From contig CALMPF010000070.1 of the NCBI GenBank assembly GCA_937871505.1, positions 1 to 64,000 of the forward strand: a stretch of DNA of 64,000 nucleotides, read 5' to 3'. The DNA is from an uncultured Planctomycetia bacterium (GTDB lineage: Bacteria; Planctomycetota; Phycisphaerae; Phycisphaerales; SM1A02). The position numbers were made by a program, and so were the translations under genes. Numbering within the stretch: position 1 is the first letter of the stretch; the number at the start of each line of letters is the position of its first letter. Below, in pieces: positions 37,219-46,020 of the stretch. The notes under the pieces were generated by a model that had not been told where the DNA came from, ran no database searches, and saw only the letters and a list, made by a program, of their open reading frames with translations.

Positions 37219-38238
37219 TCAGCTCTTTCCCAGAGTGCGCCCCCACGGCGTCTCGGCCCGCGGGTTGCCGAGGCGCTCGCCAAGGGCTCGCATCGCAGCT
37301 TCCTCGTCCGGCTCGAGCGAGCGCGGGGCGACGATCTGAGTCACGGCGAGGAAGTCGCCCGCTGCGCCGCCGCGCGCCGGAACGACGCCCTTGCCCTTGA
37401 GCCGCAGCTTCTGACCGGAGGAAGTTCCCGCAGGGACCTTCAGCGTCGCGGAGCCTCGCAGGAGCGGGACCTCGACGGAGGTGCCCATCGCCGCCGTGCC
37501 CAGCGACGCCTCGGCGACCGAGATGGGAACGTCGAGGAGGATGTCGAGTCCCTCGCGCCGGAACCATGGATGCGGCAGGATCGAGACCGCAAGCAGCACG
37601 TCGCCCGGCTCGCCACCGCGTTTCCCGGGACGGCCCTTGCCGCGGAGACGGAGCCGCTCGCCATTGGCGATCCCCGCGGGGATTCGCACGTCGATCGCCG
37701 ACGAACCGCCATCGTCGTCCGGCAGGTGCACGACGCGCGTCCCGCCGAGCGCAGCGCTCATGAAGTCGACCTCGATCGGGAGCTCCACGTCCTCGCCGCG
37801 CGCGGCCGAACCGCGTCGGGCCGATCCGCCGAAGGGCGACGCGCCGCGGCGACCCGCTCCGGCCGACCCGCGCGCCTCCCCTCCGGCGCCTCCGCGCGCG
37901 AAGAACTCCTGGAAGACCTCGCTGAACGCGGAGGGATCGACGTCGACGTGCCACGAACCGGAGCCGCCGCCGAAGGGGCCTTCGGCGCCCGCGTGCCCCT
38001 GCGCGGCCGCCGCTCCCACCCCCGCGTGCCCGAAGCGGTCGTACTGCGTTCGCTTCTCCTCGCTGGAGAGCACGTCGTAGGCCTCCTGCACCTCGGCGAA
38101 CTTCGCCGCCGCGTCCGGCGCGCTGTTGACGTCGGGGTGGAGCTTCCGCACCAGGGCGCGGTGCGCCTTGCGGATCTCCTCCTGCGTCGCGGAGCGGGAG
38201 ATGCCGAGAACCTCGTAGTAGTCGCGCGGTGCGGCCAT
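37219..38238 (-). CDS. DnaJ/CbpA-type J-domain co-chaperone without zinc finger
   Basis: The 339-residue protein has a complete J domain (DYYEVLGISRSATQEEIRKA, with HPD in RKLHPDVNSAPDAA). A Gly/Phe-Ala-rich linker (residues ~75-150) follows, then the two beta-sandwich C-terminal domains (IDVRIPAGIANGERLRLRGK and LRGSATLKVPAGTSSGQKLR). The CxxCxGxG zinc-finger repeats of DnaJ are absent, so it is a type II J-protein like CbpA. It stimulates DnaK ATPase. No dnaK or grpE is in the window. Confidence 0.9.
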   Translation of the reverse strand: MAAPRDYYEVLGISRSATQEEIRKAHRALVRKLHPDVNSAPDAAAKFAEVQEAYDVLSSEEKRTQYDRFGHAGVGAAAAQGHAGAEGPFGGGSGSWHVDVDPSAFSEVFQEFFARGGAGGEARGSAGAGRRGASPFGGSARRGSAARGEDVELPIEVDFMSAALGGTRVVHLPDDDGGSSAIDVRIPAGIANGERLRLRGKGRPGKRGGEPGDVLLAVSILPHPWFRREGLDILLDVPISVAEASLGTAAMGTSVEVPLLRGSATLKVPAGTSSGQKLRLKGKGVVPARGGAAGDFLAVTQIVAPRSLEPDEEAAMRALGERLGNPRAETPWGRTLGKS

Positions 38239-38534
38239 AGGGGGAGTGAGTCGGTCGACGGGTCGTCGAGCTCGGGCCTCCGCGGCGCCTGCCGCGGTGG
38301 CCGGAAGCCGCGCTCTGCTGCGTCGAAGCGCGCCCTCGCGTTTCAGGGCACGTTGGCCAGAGGCTGCTCGGCCGCGGCGCCCGACGACCTGCCATGGTAC
38401 GGAGATGATCCCCCCGACGAGCGCCCCGTGCGTCGACGGCGCCGCTCGGCGCGGACGCGGGCGTCCGCGCTCCGCGAGCGCGCTGCGCCCGCCAGCGCCC
38501 CTCGACCGCAGGCGGTTTCCGCTACGATCCGCCC

Positions 38535-39881
38535 ATGCGCATCATCGTCTGCGGCGCCGGCGAGGTCGGCACCCACGCGACGGAAGTGCTCAGCGCCATC
38601 GGCAACGCGCTGACGCTCATCGACGCGGCGCCCGCGCGGCTCAGGGCGCTCTCGGACGAGTTCGATGTCCGCACCCTCGTCGGCGACTGTTCCTTCGCGC
38701 ACGTGCTCGTCGAGGCGGGAGCCGAGGAGGCCGACCTGCTCGTCGCCGCGACGAGCAACGACCAGGTCAACCTGCTGACGGCCTCGATCGCGAAGTCGCT
38801 CGGCACGCGCAAGACCATCGCCCGCGTCCATCAGACCGAGTACTTCCGCCAGCTCGGCTTCGACTATCAGGGCAGGCTCGGCGTGGATCGGCTGATCTGC
38901 CCGGAGTACTCCACCGCCATCGCCATCGCCCAGACGCTCCGCAATCCGGCGGCGATCGCGATCGAGAACTTCGCGGGGGGCTCCATCGAGATGGAGCAGT
39001 TCCCCGTCGACGAGGGACGCCCGACGATCGGCAAGACGCTCGCCGAGATTCCGATGCCGGCCGGATCGCGCCTGGCGGTCATCACCCGCGAACGCGAGGC
39101 GTTCGTCCCCGACGGCGGCACGCGGATCGAGTCGGGAGACACCGTGGTGCTCGTCGGCGATGCCAAGGTCTTCAACCAGGCGAGAAAGCTCTTCCACGAA
39201 GGCAAGGGCCGCCGCAGCGTGGTGCTCTCGGGCGGGCCGGAGATGGCAGTCTGGCTCTGCGAGACGCTGCGCGACCGGTCGTTTGCGCTGCGGCTCTTCG
39301 AGCCGAACCGGGCGCGGGCGGAGGAACTCGCGGCCGAGCTGCCCTGGGTGACGGTGCTCGCCGCCGACCCGACCGACCGCAGCGTCTTTCTCGAGGAGAA
39401 CATCGCCACTGCGGACGTCTTCGTCGCGCTGCGCAACGACGACGAGGACAACATCGTCGCCTGCGTGCTCGCCAAGAGCCGGGGCGTCGAGCAGACCATC
39501 GCGGTGGTCCAGCGATCGACGTACCTCGACCTGCTCTACGACATCGGCGTCGATCGGGCCTTCAGCCCGCGCAAGGTCGCGGCCCGGCAGATCCAGGCGG
39601 TGATGGACGACCGCCACCTCCGGCTGCTGGCGAGCTTCGCCGACGGCCGGATCGCGGTCTACCGGGCGCTGGTCGGGCCGGATTCGGAGCTGGTCGGGCG
39701 CAGGCTCCGGACGGTGCGCCTCACGCCCGACTGGTCGGTGATCGTCATCCGCCGCGACGGCATCTCCTGGGTGCCCGGAGCCGACGACGAGCTCCGCCCC
39801 GGCGACTACGCCGTCATGATCGGCCATGAGCGGCGGGACGATGCGCTCCGAGAGCTTCTCGACGTGCGGGACGACGCGTGA
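38535..39881 (+). CDS. trkA: Trk potassium uptake regulatory subunit
   Basis: The 448-residue cytoplasmic protein has two Rossmann/RCK units. The first is MRIIVCGAGEVGTHATEVLS with a GxGxxG and a terminal Asp; the second is RRSVVLSGGPEMAVWLCETL, then VLAADPTDRSVFLEENIATA. Each is followed by a TrkA-C domain. The second Rossmann motif (SGGPEM) is a degenerate GxGxxG, as in other TrkA proteins. It binds NAD(H) and ATP/ADP and gates the TrkH channel. The stop overlaps the trkH start (GTGA at 39878-39881), giving a coupled trkA-trkH operon. Confidence 0.93.
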   Translation: MRIIVCGAGEVGTHATEVLSAIGNALTLIDAAPARLRALSDEFDVRTLVGDCSFAHVLVEAGAEEADLLVAATSNDQVNLLTASIAKSLGTRKTIARVHQTEYFRQLGFDYQGRLGVDRLICPEYSTAIAIAQTLRNPAAIAIENFAGGSIEMEQFPVDEGRPTIGKTLAEIPMPAGSRLAVITREREAFVPDGGTRIESGDTVVLVGDAKVFNQARKLFHEGKGRRSVVLSGGPEMAVWLCETLRDRSFALRLFEPNRARAEELAAELPWVTVLAADPTDRSVFLEENIATADVFVALRNDDEDNIVACVLAKSRGVEQTIAVVQRSTYLDLLYDIGVDRAFSPRKVAARQIQAVMDDRHLRLLASFADGRIAVYRALVGPDSELVGRRLRTVRLTPDWSVIVIRRDGISWVPGADDELRPGDYAVMIGHERRDDALRELLDVRDDA

Positions 39882-41425
39882 ACCACCGCCAGATCGCCAG
39901 TCAGCTCGGGATGCTCCTGCTGCTCTTCGCGGCGGTGATCGGTGCCGTGGGGGTCTTCGCGTTCATCGAGCACCTCCTCGGATGGCCGAACGAGGGCGAT
40001 GCCACGGTGGCGTTTCTCGCCACGGCCGCCGTGACGGCGGCGTTGGGGGCCGGGCTTCGCCGTCTCTCGCGCCGACGTCGACGCGTCCAGATGGCCCGAC
40101 GCGATGCGACGCTGCTCGTCGTCCTGAGCTGGGTGCTGGGGAGCGTCGTCGGCGCCGTCCCCTTTGCGATCTTCGGGCGACTCGCCGGACCGACCTTTCC
40201 CGAGCCGCAGTTCCTCAGCCTGGCTTCGTGCTGGTTCGAGTCCGCGAGCGGCCTGTCGACCTGCGGCGCGAGCATCCTGACGGACATCGAGGCGATGCCG
40301 CGCAGCATCCTCCTCTGGCGCGCCGCGCTTCAGTGGCTCGGCGGGCTGGGGATCATCGTGCTCTTCGTCGCCGTGCTTCCCTCGATCGGCGCAGCGGGCA
40401 AGCGCATGTTCCTCGCCGAGTCGACCGGGGTCACGCCGGAAGGGCTGCGTCCCCGCGTGCGCGAGACGGCGCGGATCCTCTGGTTGATCTATCTCGGGCT
40501 CACCGCCGCGACGATCGGCGCCCTGATCGCGTTCGGGATGTCCCCCTTCGACGCGGTGGCGCACGCATTCTGCTCGGTCTCGACCGGCGGGTTCAGCACG
40601 CGGAACGCGAGCATCGCCGCCTTCGATTCGTGGGCGATCGACTTCACCATCGTCGGCGTGATGGTGATCGGCGGGGTCAACTTCGCGCTCTTCTACCAGC
40701 TCTGGCGCGGCCGCTGGCGAGTGGTCCTCCGGGACGCCGAGCTGCGCACGTACCTGGCGATCCTCGCCGTCGCCTCCGCGATCATCTTCGTCACCATTTT
40801 CGCGGCGCGGGAGCCGCTGGCGCTGGTCGATGGCGTCGTCCGCAGCGACAGCGCTCCGGAGGCGGCCCGGCAGGCGATCTTCGCGGTGACGAGCATCCAG
40901 ACCACGGGAGGCTTCGGGGTGCCCGACTACGACCGCTGGCCCGCGCTGGCCGTCGGCGTCCTGATGTTCGTCGCCTTCATCGGAGGCTGCGGGGGGTCGA
41001 CGGCGAGCGGCGCGAAGGTGATCCGCATCCTGATCGTGGCGAAGCTCGTCTGGCAGGAGATCGAGCGCGAGTTCAGGCCCAGCGTCGTCCGCCCGCTCCA
41101 GGCCGGGACTGCGTCGATCGACCCCGCGGCGCGGATCGCGGCGGCGACGATGATCCTCGCCGCCGTGCTCACGATCGCCGGCGGGACCGTCGGCGTCCTG
41201 ATGCTCGAAGCCGAGGATGGCATCGACCTGCGCACCGCCGCCTCGGCGACGCTCGTGTGCCTCTTCAACGTCGGCCCGGGCCTGGGGATGGTCGGACCGG
41301 CGCTGAACTACGGCTGGCTCGACCCGGAGACCAAGGTGCTTCTCGCCGCCCTGATGATCCTCGGGCGACTGGAGATCTTCGCGGTGCTCGCGGTGATGAG
41401 CCGACGCTTCTGGCGGGCGGCGTAG
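39878..41425 (+). CDS. trkH: Trk/Ktr potassium transporter membrane subunit
   Basis: The 515-residue protein has ~10 membrane helices. Four selectivity-filter loops read SASGLSTCGAS, FCSVSTGGFSTRNASI, VTSIQTTGGFGVPDYDRW and FNVGPGLGMVGPAL, with the conserved Gly of each filter in place. It takes up K+ together with TrkA. Start is GTG at 39878, inside the trkA stop. A basic segment (RRLSRRRRRVQMARRD) lies between helices 2 and 3. The stop codon TAG provides the first base of a foldback repeat, so the mRNA would end in a hairpin. Confidence 0.93.
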   Translation: MNHRQIASQLGMLLLLFAAVIGAVGVFAFIEHLLGWPNEGDATVAFLATAAVTAALGAGLRRLSRRRRRVQMARRDATLLVVLSWVLGSVVGAVPFAIFGRLAGPTFPEPQFLSLASCWFESASGLSTCGASILTDIEAMPRSILLWRAALQWLGGLGIIVLFVAVLPSIGAAGKRMFLAESTGVTPEGLRPRVRETARILWLIYLGLTAATIGALIAFGMSPFDAVAHAFCSVSTGGFSTRNASIAAFDSWAIDFTIVGVMVIGGVNFALFYQLWRGRWRVVLRDAELRTYLAILAVASAIIFVTIFAAREPLALVDGVVRSDSAPEAARQAIFAVTSIQTTGGFGVPDYDRWPALAVGVLMFVAFIGGCGGSTASGAKVIRILIVAKLVWQEIEREFRPSVVRPLQAGTASIDPAARIAAATMILAAVLTIAGGTVGVLMLEAEDGIDLRTAASATLVCLFNVGPGLGMVGPALNYGWLDPETKVLLAALMILGRLEIFAVLAVMSRRFWRAA

Positions 41426-41586
41426 CAGCCTGCGGCGAAAGTCATTCGGGCTGCGGACGAGCGGACAGGCGAATCTCATCGTCGCCGCAACTCGCCTGTA
41501 TCACTGCGGATCCTGCTTCGACGCGGCGCCTCGATCTTCGCCTCCCCGCTCGCCCTCGCCTCCGAAGCACTTTCGCCACGGACTGC
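41425..41586. mobile_element. Foldback MITE-like element, copy 2 (162 bp)
   Basis: The left arm 41425-41473 matches copy 1 (7145) with one mismatch over 56 bp. The right arm 41537-41586 matches copy 1 at about 43 of 50 positions. Terminal 18-bp arms pair 15/18. The centre carries 56 extra bases compared with copy 1. It begins on the last base of the trkH stop codon. The rest of the gap to 41818 shows no gene. Confidence 0.82.
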
Positions 41587-41818
41587 TCGCGCCAGTCCCG
41601 GGTTCGCCGGCTTCCGTGGCGGGCCGTTCCGGACCGGCGCGGGGCGCCGGATCGGCTGCGCAGTCATCTCCGTCGCGGCGGCGCGATCGGCGTGCGTCGT
41701 CACCCGCCGGCTTCGGGGGCGCGCTCGGCGACCGCGCGATCCGGCGCCGGTGAACAGCGGGCCGGCCGCTGCGCTCGGGGCTCGCGACGAAGGGCGCGCT
41801 CCGCCCCGACCTGCGGAC

Positions 41819-42376
41819 TCACATCGGCTTCTCGTCGATCGTCCGGTCGTAGACCTCGAGCAGCTTGGTCTTGTCGAAGATCATCTCGCTCCGCGTGAGG
41901 CCGACGATCTCGTAGTGCGGGGTCAGCTCGATGGCGTCGCAGGGGCAGGCCTCCTCGCACATTCCGCAGTAGATGCAGCGAAGCTCGTCGATGTCGAACT
42001 GCTTCGGGTACTTCTCGCGGTCCGCCCAGGGGGACTCCTCGGCGACGATGTGAATGCAGTTGGCCGGACAGGCGGTGGCGCACATGAAGCAGGCCACGCA
42101 GCGCACGCGGCCATCCTCGTCGCGGTTGAGCCGGTGCACTCCGCGGAAGTAGGGGCGGTACTGGCCACCTTGCTCGACGGGGCGGTCGTCGCGCTTCTCC
42201 TCGGGGTACTGCACGACCCAGAGCGTCTCGCGGTTCTTTCCGTCGCGGCCGACGTTGCGGAAGAGGTGCTTCAGCGTCGTGCCGAGGCCCCTGAAGATCG
42301 CCGGGAGGAAGAGATTCTCCGTCCGGTCGAGCTTCCGCGGCGTGACGTCGACGATTTCGGAGTCGCGAATGGGCAT
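41819..42376 (-). CDS. nuoI: NADH-quinone oxidoreductase subunit I
   Basis: The 185-residue protein has two [4Fe-4S] ferredoxin motifs, CVACFMCATACP and CIYCGMCEEACP, plus the conserved FRGVHRLNRDEDGRVRC and WADREKYPKQFDID regions. It carries clusters N6a/N6b in the peripheral arm of complex I, next to the membrane subunit NuoH. Its neighbour in most genomes is nuoH; here nuoH is found 2.1 kb upstream on the same strand, with a plus-strand secreted gene in between. No other nuo gene follows. Confidence 0.93.
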   Translation of the reverse strand: MPIRDSEIVDVTPRKLDRTENLFLPAIFRGLGTTLKHLFRNVGRDGKNRETLWVVQYPEEKRDDRPVEQGGQYRPYFRGVHRLNRDEDGRVRCVACFMCATACPANCIHIVAEESPWADREKYPKQFDIDELRCIYCGMCEEACPCDAIELTPHYEIVGLTRSEMIFDKTKLLEVYDRTIDEKPM

Positions 42377-42619
42377 CGGTGGGCTTCGCTGAGGTCGGCT
42401 CGCCGCGGCGGCACCGCGGCGGAGGGCGAAGATAGGCCGCCTCCGCTCGCCCGGACTTGCGTCCGCATCGTCCTTCTGTACCGTGGCCGCGAAAGTCGTC
42501 CTGGTCGCGGAGGGCGAACGCGGCGCGAGGCCGCTCCGCAGCGTCCGTCCTTCGGAAGCGATCTCGATGTCGGCACGCTTCCCGTCACATCAGCCATGGC
42601 GCCCGGCGCCCCAGGCCCT

Positions 42620-42625
42620 AGGAGG
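42620..42625 (+). promoter_or_regulatory. Strong Shine-Dalgarno of the Cys-rich secreted protein gene
   Basis: AGGAGG stands 5 nt before the ATG at 42631. It is one of the few perfect ribosome sites in the window and fixes this start. Confidence 0.75.
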
Positions 42626-42630
42626 ATCCC

Positions 42631-44232
42631 ATGCACTCATCGCCCGCTCTCGTCGCGTCCCCCCGGTCGCCCCGGAGCGAGCGCCCGCGGCGAGCCGTCG
42701 CGTCGCTCGCCGCGTGCGCCGTCGCCGTCGTGGCCCACGGGTCCGTCGCGGGGATCTGCAATCCCTTCTGCGTCGGCGACATCGACGACAGCGGCGTCGT
42801 CGACGGAGCCGATCTCGGTCTGCTGCTGGCCGCGTGGGATACCTCCGCTCCCTGTGCCGACCTCAACGGCGACGGCACGGTCGACGGAGCCGATCTCGGA
42901 CTGCTGCTCGGCTCGTGGGGTCCGTGCAGCGCGGAGTCGCAGTGCGAGCGGGCGCGGGCGAAGCTGGTCCTCGGCATCGAGCTCTCCGGCAGCCTGCGCG
43001 CCGCGGCGGCCGCCGCGACGCAGCCGATCGGGGCGCCGGAGTCGGCGGCGTTCATCGCCGAGCTCCAGAGCGCGAAGGCGGTGGCGAGCGCGGCGCGGAC
43101 GCAGCTCCTCTCGGTTCCGGAGTGTCCGGGCGTCCCGGTCTGGGATCCTCAGCGGATCGTCGCCAAGCTCGATGCGGCGATCGCCGGGCTCGACGAGGCG
43201 CTGGCGCTTCACGCGCTCCTCGTCGAGCCGACGCTGCCTGCACCCGACTTCGAGACGATCAAGGCGGAGCTGACGGCGCTCCTCGCGGCCGTCGGCGATG
43301 CGCTGCGCCTTGCGTACGGCCAGCTCGCGCTCCCCGCGGAGTGCCCTCCCGCAACGCACTCCTGCTGCCTCGTCGGCGCTCCCGGGTGCGACGACGCAGA
43401 GTGCTGCGCCTCGACGTGCCTCGCGGATCCCTACTGCTGCGCGGTCGCCTGGGATGACGTCTGCGTCGAGCTGGCGGCCCTCAACTGCGATCCCGGCTGC
43501 GCGATCTGCGTCGAAGCCGACCATGCCTGCTGCGTCGTCGGCGGGCCGGGGTGTTCCGACGTCGCCTGCTGCGAGGAGATCTGCGCCCTCGAGCCCTCCT
43601 GCTGCGAGATCGCGTGGGACATCCTCTGCGTCGAGCTCGTCGAGTTCTTCTGCCGCGCGCTCGAGTGCCCGAGCCCCTGTTCGGTCGACAACCACGACTG
43701 CCTCACGGTGGGTCCGCCGGGCTGCTCCGACATCGCCTGCTGCGAGTTCGTCTGTGCGTTCGATGCGCTCTGCTGTCTCTCGGCATGGGACGCGCTCTGC
43801 GTCCTCCAGGCGATCGACTTCTGCGGCGCGCCGCCGGTCCCCAACGACTTCTGCGCGGAGGCGACGCCCATCGGGCTCGGCGCCGCTCCTTTCAGCACGC
43901 TCGGGGCGACGACCGATGGTCCGCCGCTTCCGCCCGAGTGCGACGAGGGGTTCGGGCTGGGGTTCATCAACGATGTGTGGTTCCTCTTCGTCGCTCCGCG
44001 CGATGGACTGCTGACGGTCAGCACCTGCGGGACCGCCAACTACGACACCCGCCTCGCGGCGTACGAGGGCGCCGCGTGCTTCGGACCGCTCGTTGCGTGC
44101 AACGACGATGGCGCCGGCTGCCCGGGCTTCACCTCGCTGATGAGCTTCGAGACCGTCGCCGGAACCGCGTACCTCATCAGGATCGGCGGCTTCTCAGGCT
44201 CGGGCACCGGAACCGTCGAGCTGAGCTACTGA
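42631..44232 (+). CDS. Secreted protein: dockerin-like repeats, three 9-Cys modules, PPC-like domain
   Basis: The 533-residue protein has a signal peptide to about residue 40. Two dockerin-like Ca-binding loops follow (GDIDDSGVVDGADLGLLLAA; ADLNGDGTVDGADLGLLLGS, residues 48-98), here at the N-terminus instead of the usual C-terminus. After a helical region (105-235) come three copies of a ~44-residue module (243-286, 298-341, 355-398). Its pattern is HxC-x3-GxPGCxDxxCCxxxCxxxxxCCxxxWDxxCVxxA-x3-C. The last ~130 residues are beta-rich like a PPC (bacterial pre-peptidase) domain (NDVWFLFVAPRDGLLTVSTC). The same module occurs in the protein at 54751. It is extracellular and has no catalytic motif. 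Confidence 0.85.
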   Translation: MHSSPALVASPRSPRSERPRRAVASLAACAVAVVAHGSVAGICNPFCVGDIDDSGVVDGADLGLLLAAWDTSAPCADLNGDGTVDGADLGLLLGSWGPCSAESQCERARAKLVLGIELSGSLRAAAAAATQPIGAPESAAFIAELQSAKAVASAARTQLLSVPECPGVPVWDPQRIVAKLDAAIAGLDEALALHALLVEPTLPAPDFETIKAELTALLAAVGDALRLAYGQLALPAECPPATHSCCLVGAPGCDDAECCASTCLADPYCCAVAWDDVCVELAALNCDPGCAICVEADHACCVVGGPGCSDVACCEEICALEPSCCEIAWDILCVELVEFFCRALECPSPCSVDNHDCLTVGPPGCSDIACCEFVCAFDALCCLSAWDALCVLQAIDFCGAPPVPNDFCAEATPIGLGAAPFSTLGATTDGPPLPPECDEGFGLGFINDVWFLFVAPRDGLLTVSTCGTANYDTRLAAYEGAACFGPLVACNDDGAGCPGFTSLMSFETVAGTAYLIRIGGFSGSGTGTVELSY

Positions 44233-44492
44233 CGACGGCGTCCGAAGTGGCGAGATTCGGCGTCGGATCCGCGAGCCGGGCTCGGCGGAAGCGACCCGAA
44301 CGCGGCGTCGTCTGGTCTCGTCGGGGAACCCGTGCCGCCGACTTCGACGCTGCCAAGGCGGCGCGGACGCTCGATGGCGTCGATGCTCCCGGCGATCGAG
44401 GCCGAGCGCTCCGGTCCCGCGACGACCGGTTCTCCGGCTCCGCGGCGTCTCCCTCGTTCTCCCGCACGCGGCCGTCAGCGCTTCCGGCGCGT

Positions 44493-45788
44493 TCAGCGCC
44501 CTCGGCGGGGGAGCGGGCTGTCGGTCAGCGCGAGCGGCTCGGTCGGGGCGGTGACGACGTCGGAGTCGGGCAGGGGGCTGAAGCGACTTCCCGCGAGCTG
44601 GAGCCGGTGATTCGCGTTCGGCTGCTTCGGCATCAGCGGCGCGGCGATCCAGATCAGGGCGACGCAGCCGAGGGAGACGAGCCACATCCACGACTCGGCG
44701 CCGAGATAGACCACCACCGACGTGGCGAGCACGATCAGCAGCGCCACGGGGATGAGACCCGTCCACGAGAGCTTCATGAGCTGGTCGTATCGGAAGCGCG
44801 GAATCGTCCAGCGGACCGCCATGTCGAGGCAGATGACCAGCGCGATCTTCGCGAAGATCACCAGGAACTGGAGCAGGATGACGCCCAGGCCGACCGCTTC
44901 CGTCGGGCCGGGGAGGTCCGGTCCCCACGGCAGCGGGTTGAGCGACCAGCCGCCGAGGAAGAGCAGCGCGAAGAAGGCCGCCCCGGTGACCATGTGGGCG
45001 TACTCGGCGAGGAAGAAGAGCGCGAAGCGCATCGACGAGTACTCGGTGTGGAACCCCCCGACGAGCTCCTGCTCGCACTCCGCAAGGTCGAACGGGGCGC
45101 GGTTGGCCTCCGCGAGCCGGCAGATGTAGAAGAGGACCGCGGCCACCGGCGCCTGGAGCAGGAACCAGCCCTGCTCCCGCTGGCGGTCGATGAACTCATA
45201 GGGCTCGACGGTCCCCGCGAGCAGGATCATCGCGAGCACCGCCAGACCGAGCGGGATCTCGTAGGTGACCATCTGGGCGCTCGCCCGGAGGCCGCCGAAG
45301 AACGAGTACTTGTTGTTGCTGGCCCAGCCGCCGAGGACGACTCCGTAGACGCCGAGGGCTCCGACCGCGAGCAGGTAGATCACGCCGACGTTGACGTTGG
45401 CGCCGATGACCTGCACCGTCTCTCCGACCAGGTCGAGCCGCTCGGCGAGGCCGAAGGGCAGCGTCGCAAGATCGAGCGTGCCGCCCCAGGGGAGCACGAC
45501 GAAGGCGATCAGCGCCGGAACGATCACGATCGCGGGCGCGAGCGTGAACATCCAGCGGTCGACGTGCGGCGGCGTGTAGTCCTCCTTGAGCAGGAACTTC
45601 AGGCCGTCGGCGATCGGCTGGAGAAGTCCCCACGGCCCGACGCGGTTGGGTCCGCAGCGGTCCTGCATCCAGGCCGAGATCTTGCGCTCCAGCCAGATGC
45701 AGTAGGCGCAGCCGAGGAGGATCACGTGGACGACGATGAAGATCGTCAGGATCGAGGTGACGAGCTGCGCAGTGATGAACGCCGGCAT
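44493..45788 (-). CDS. nuoH: NADH-quinone oxidoreductase subunit H
   Basis: The 431-residue membrane subunit of complex I has the NuoH signatures CIWLERKISAWMQDRCGPNR (with the conserved ERK-x-x-W-x-Q-D-R-GP), QPIADGLKFLLKEDYTPPHV, GWASNNKYSFFGGLRASAQM, YEIPLGLA and EANRAPFDLAECEQELVGGF. About nine helices are seen. A C-terminal tail of ~40 polar residues is longer than usual. It forms the quinone chamber with NuoB/D/I. The Met at 45788 starts the first helix. nuoI lies downstream beyond the plus-strand insert. Confidence 0.93.
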   Translation of the reverse strand: MPAFITAQLVTSILTIFIVVHVILLGCAYCIWLERKISAWMQDRCGPNRVGPWGLLQPIADGLKFLLKEDYTPPHVDRWMFTLAPAIVIVPALIAFVVLPWGGTLDLATLPFGLAERLDLVGETVQVIGANVNVGVIYLLAVGALGVYGVVLGGWASNNKYSFFGGLRASAQMVTYEIPLGLAVLAMILLAGTVEPYEFIDRQREQGWFLLQAPVAAVLFYICRLAEANRAPFDLAECEQELVGGFHTEYSSMRFALFFLAEYAHMVTGAAFFALLFLGGWSLNPLPWGPDLPGPTEAVGLGVILLQFLVIFAKIALVICLDMAVRWTIPRFRYDQLMKLSWTGLIPVALLIVLATSVVVYLGAESWMWLVSLGCVALIWIAAPLMPKQPNANHRLQLAGSRFSPLPDSDVVTAPTEPLALTDSPLPRRGR

Positions 45789-45935
45789 GGAAGCGGGGAT
45801 GGTAGCGGCGGCGGAGGAGGCTGTGGCCCGTCGGCAGGGTCGGGGCGTCGGGCTCGAGCGGCGATTCCGGCCGCGCGGACGGGCACGCGGGCCGCGGAGA
45901 TCCGGCCCGGCCGAGACCCGGCTCCCGCCCGTCAA

Positions 45936-45970
45936 AAGGCCGACAGCCCGGCGCGCGGCCGGGCTGTCGG
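45936..45970 (-). terminator. Intrinsic terminator of groEL
   Basis: On the minus strand CCGACAGCCCGG, a 7-nt loop and CCGGGCTGTCGG form a perfect 12-bp stem, followed by CCTTTTG. It lies 50 nt past the groEL stop and is the best terminator in the window. Confidence 0.85.
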
Positions 45971-46020
45971 GGGAATCGACGATGCGTTCGGCGCCGGCGC
46001 GCGGCCGGCGCCTCCGCGGA

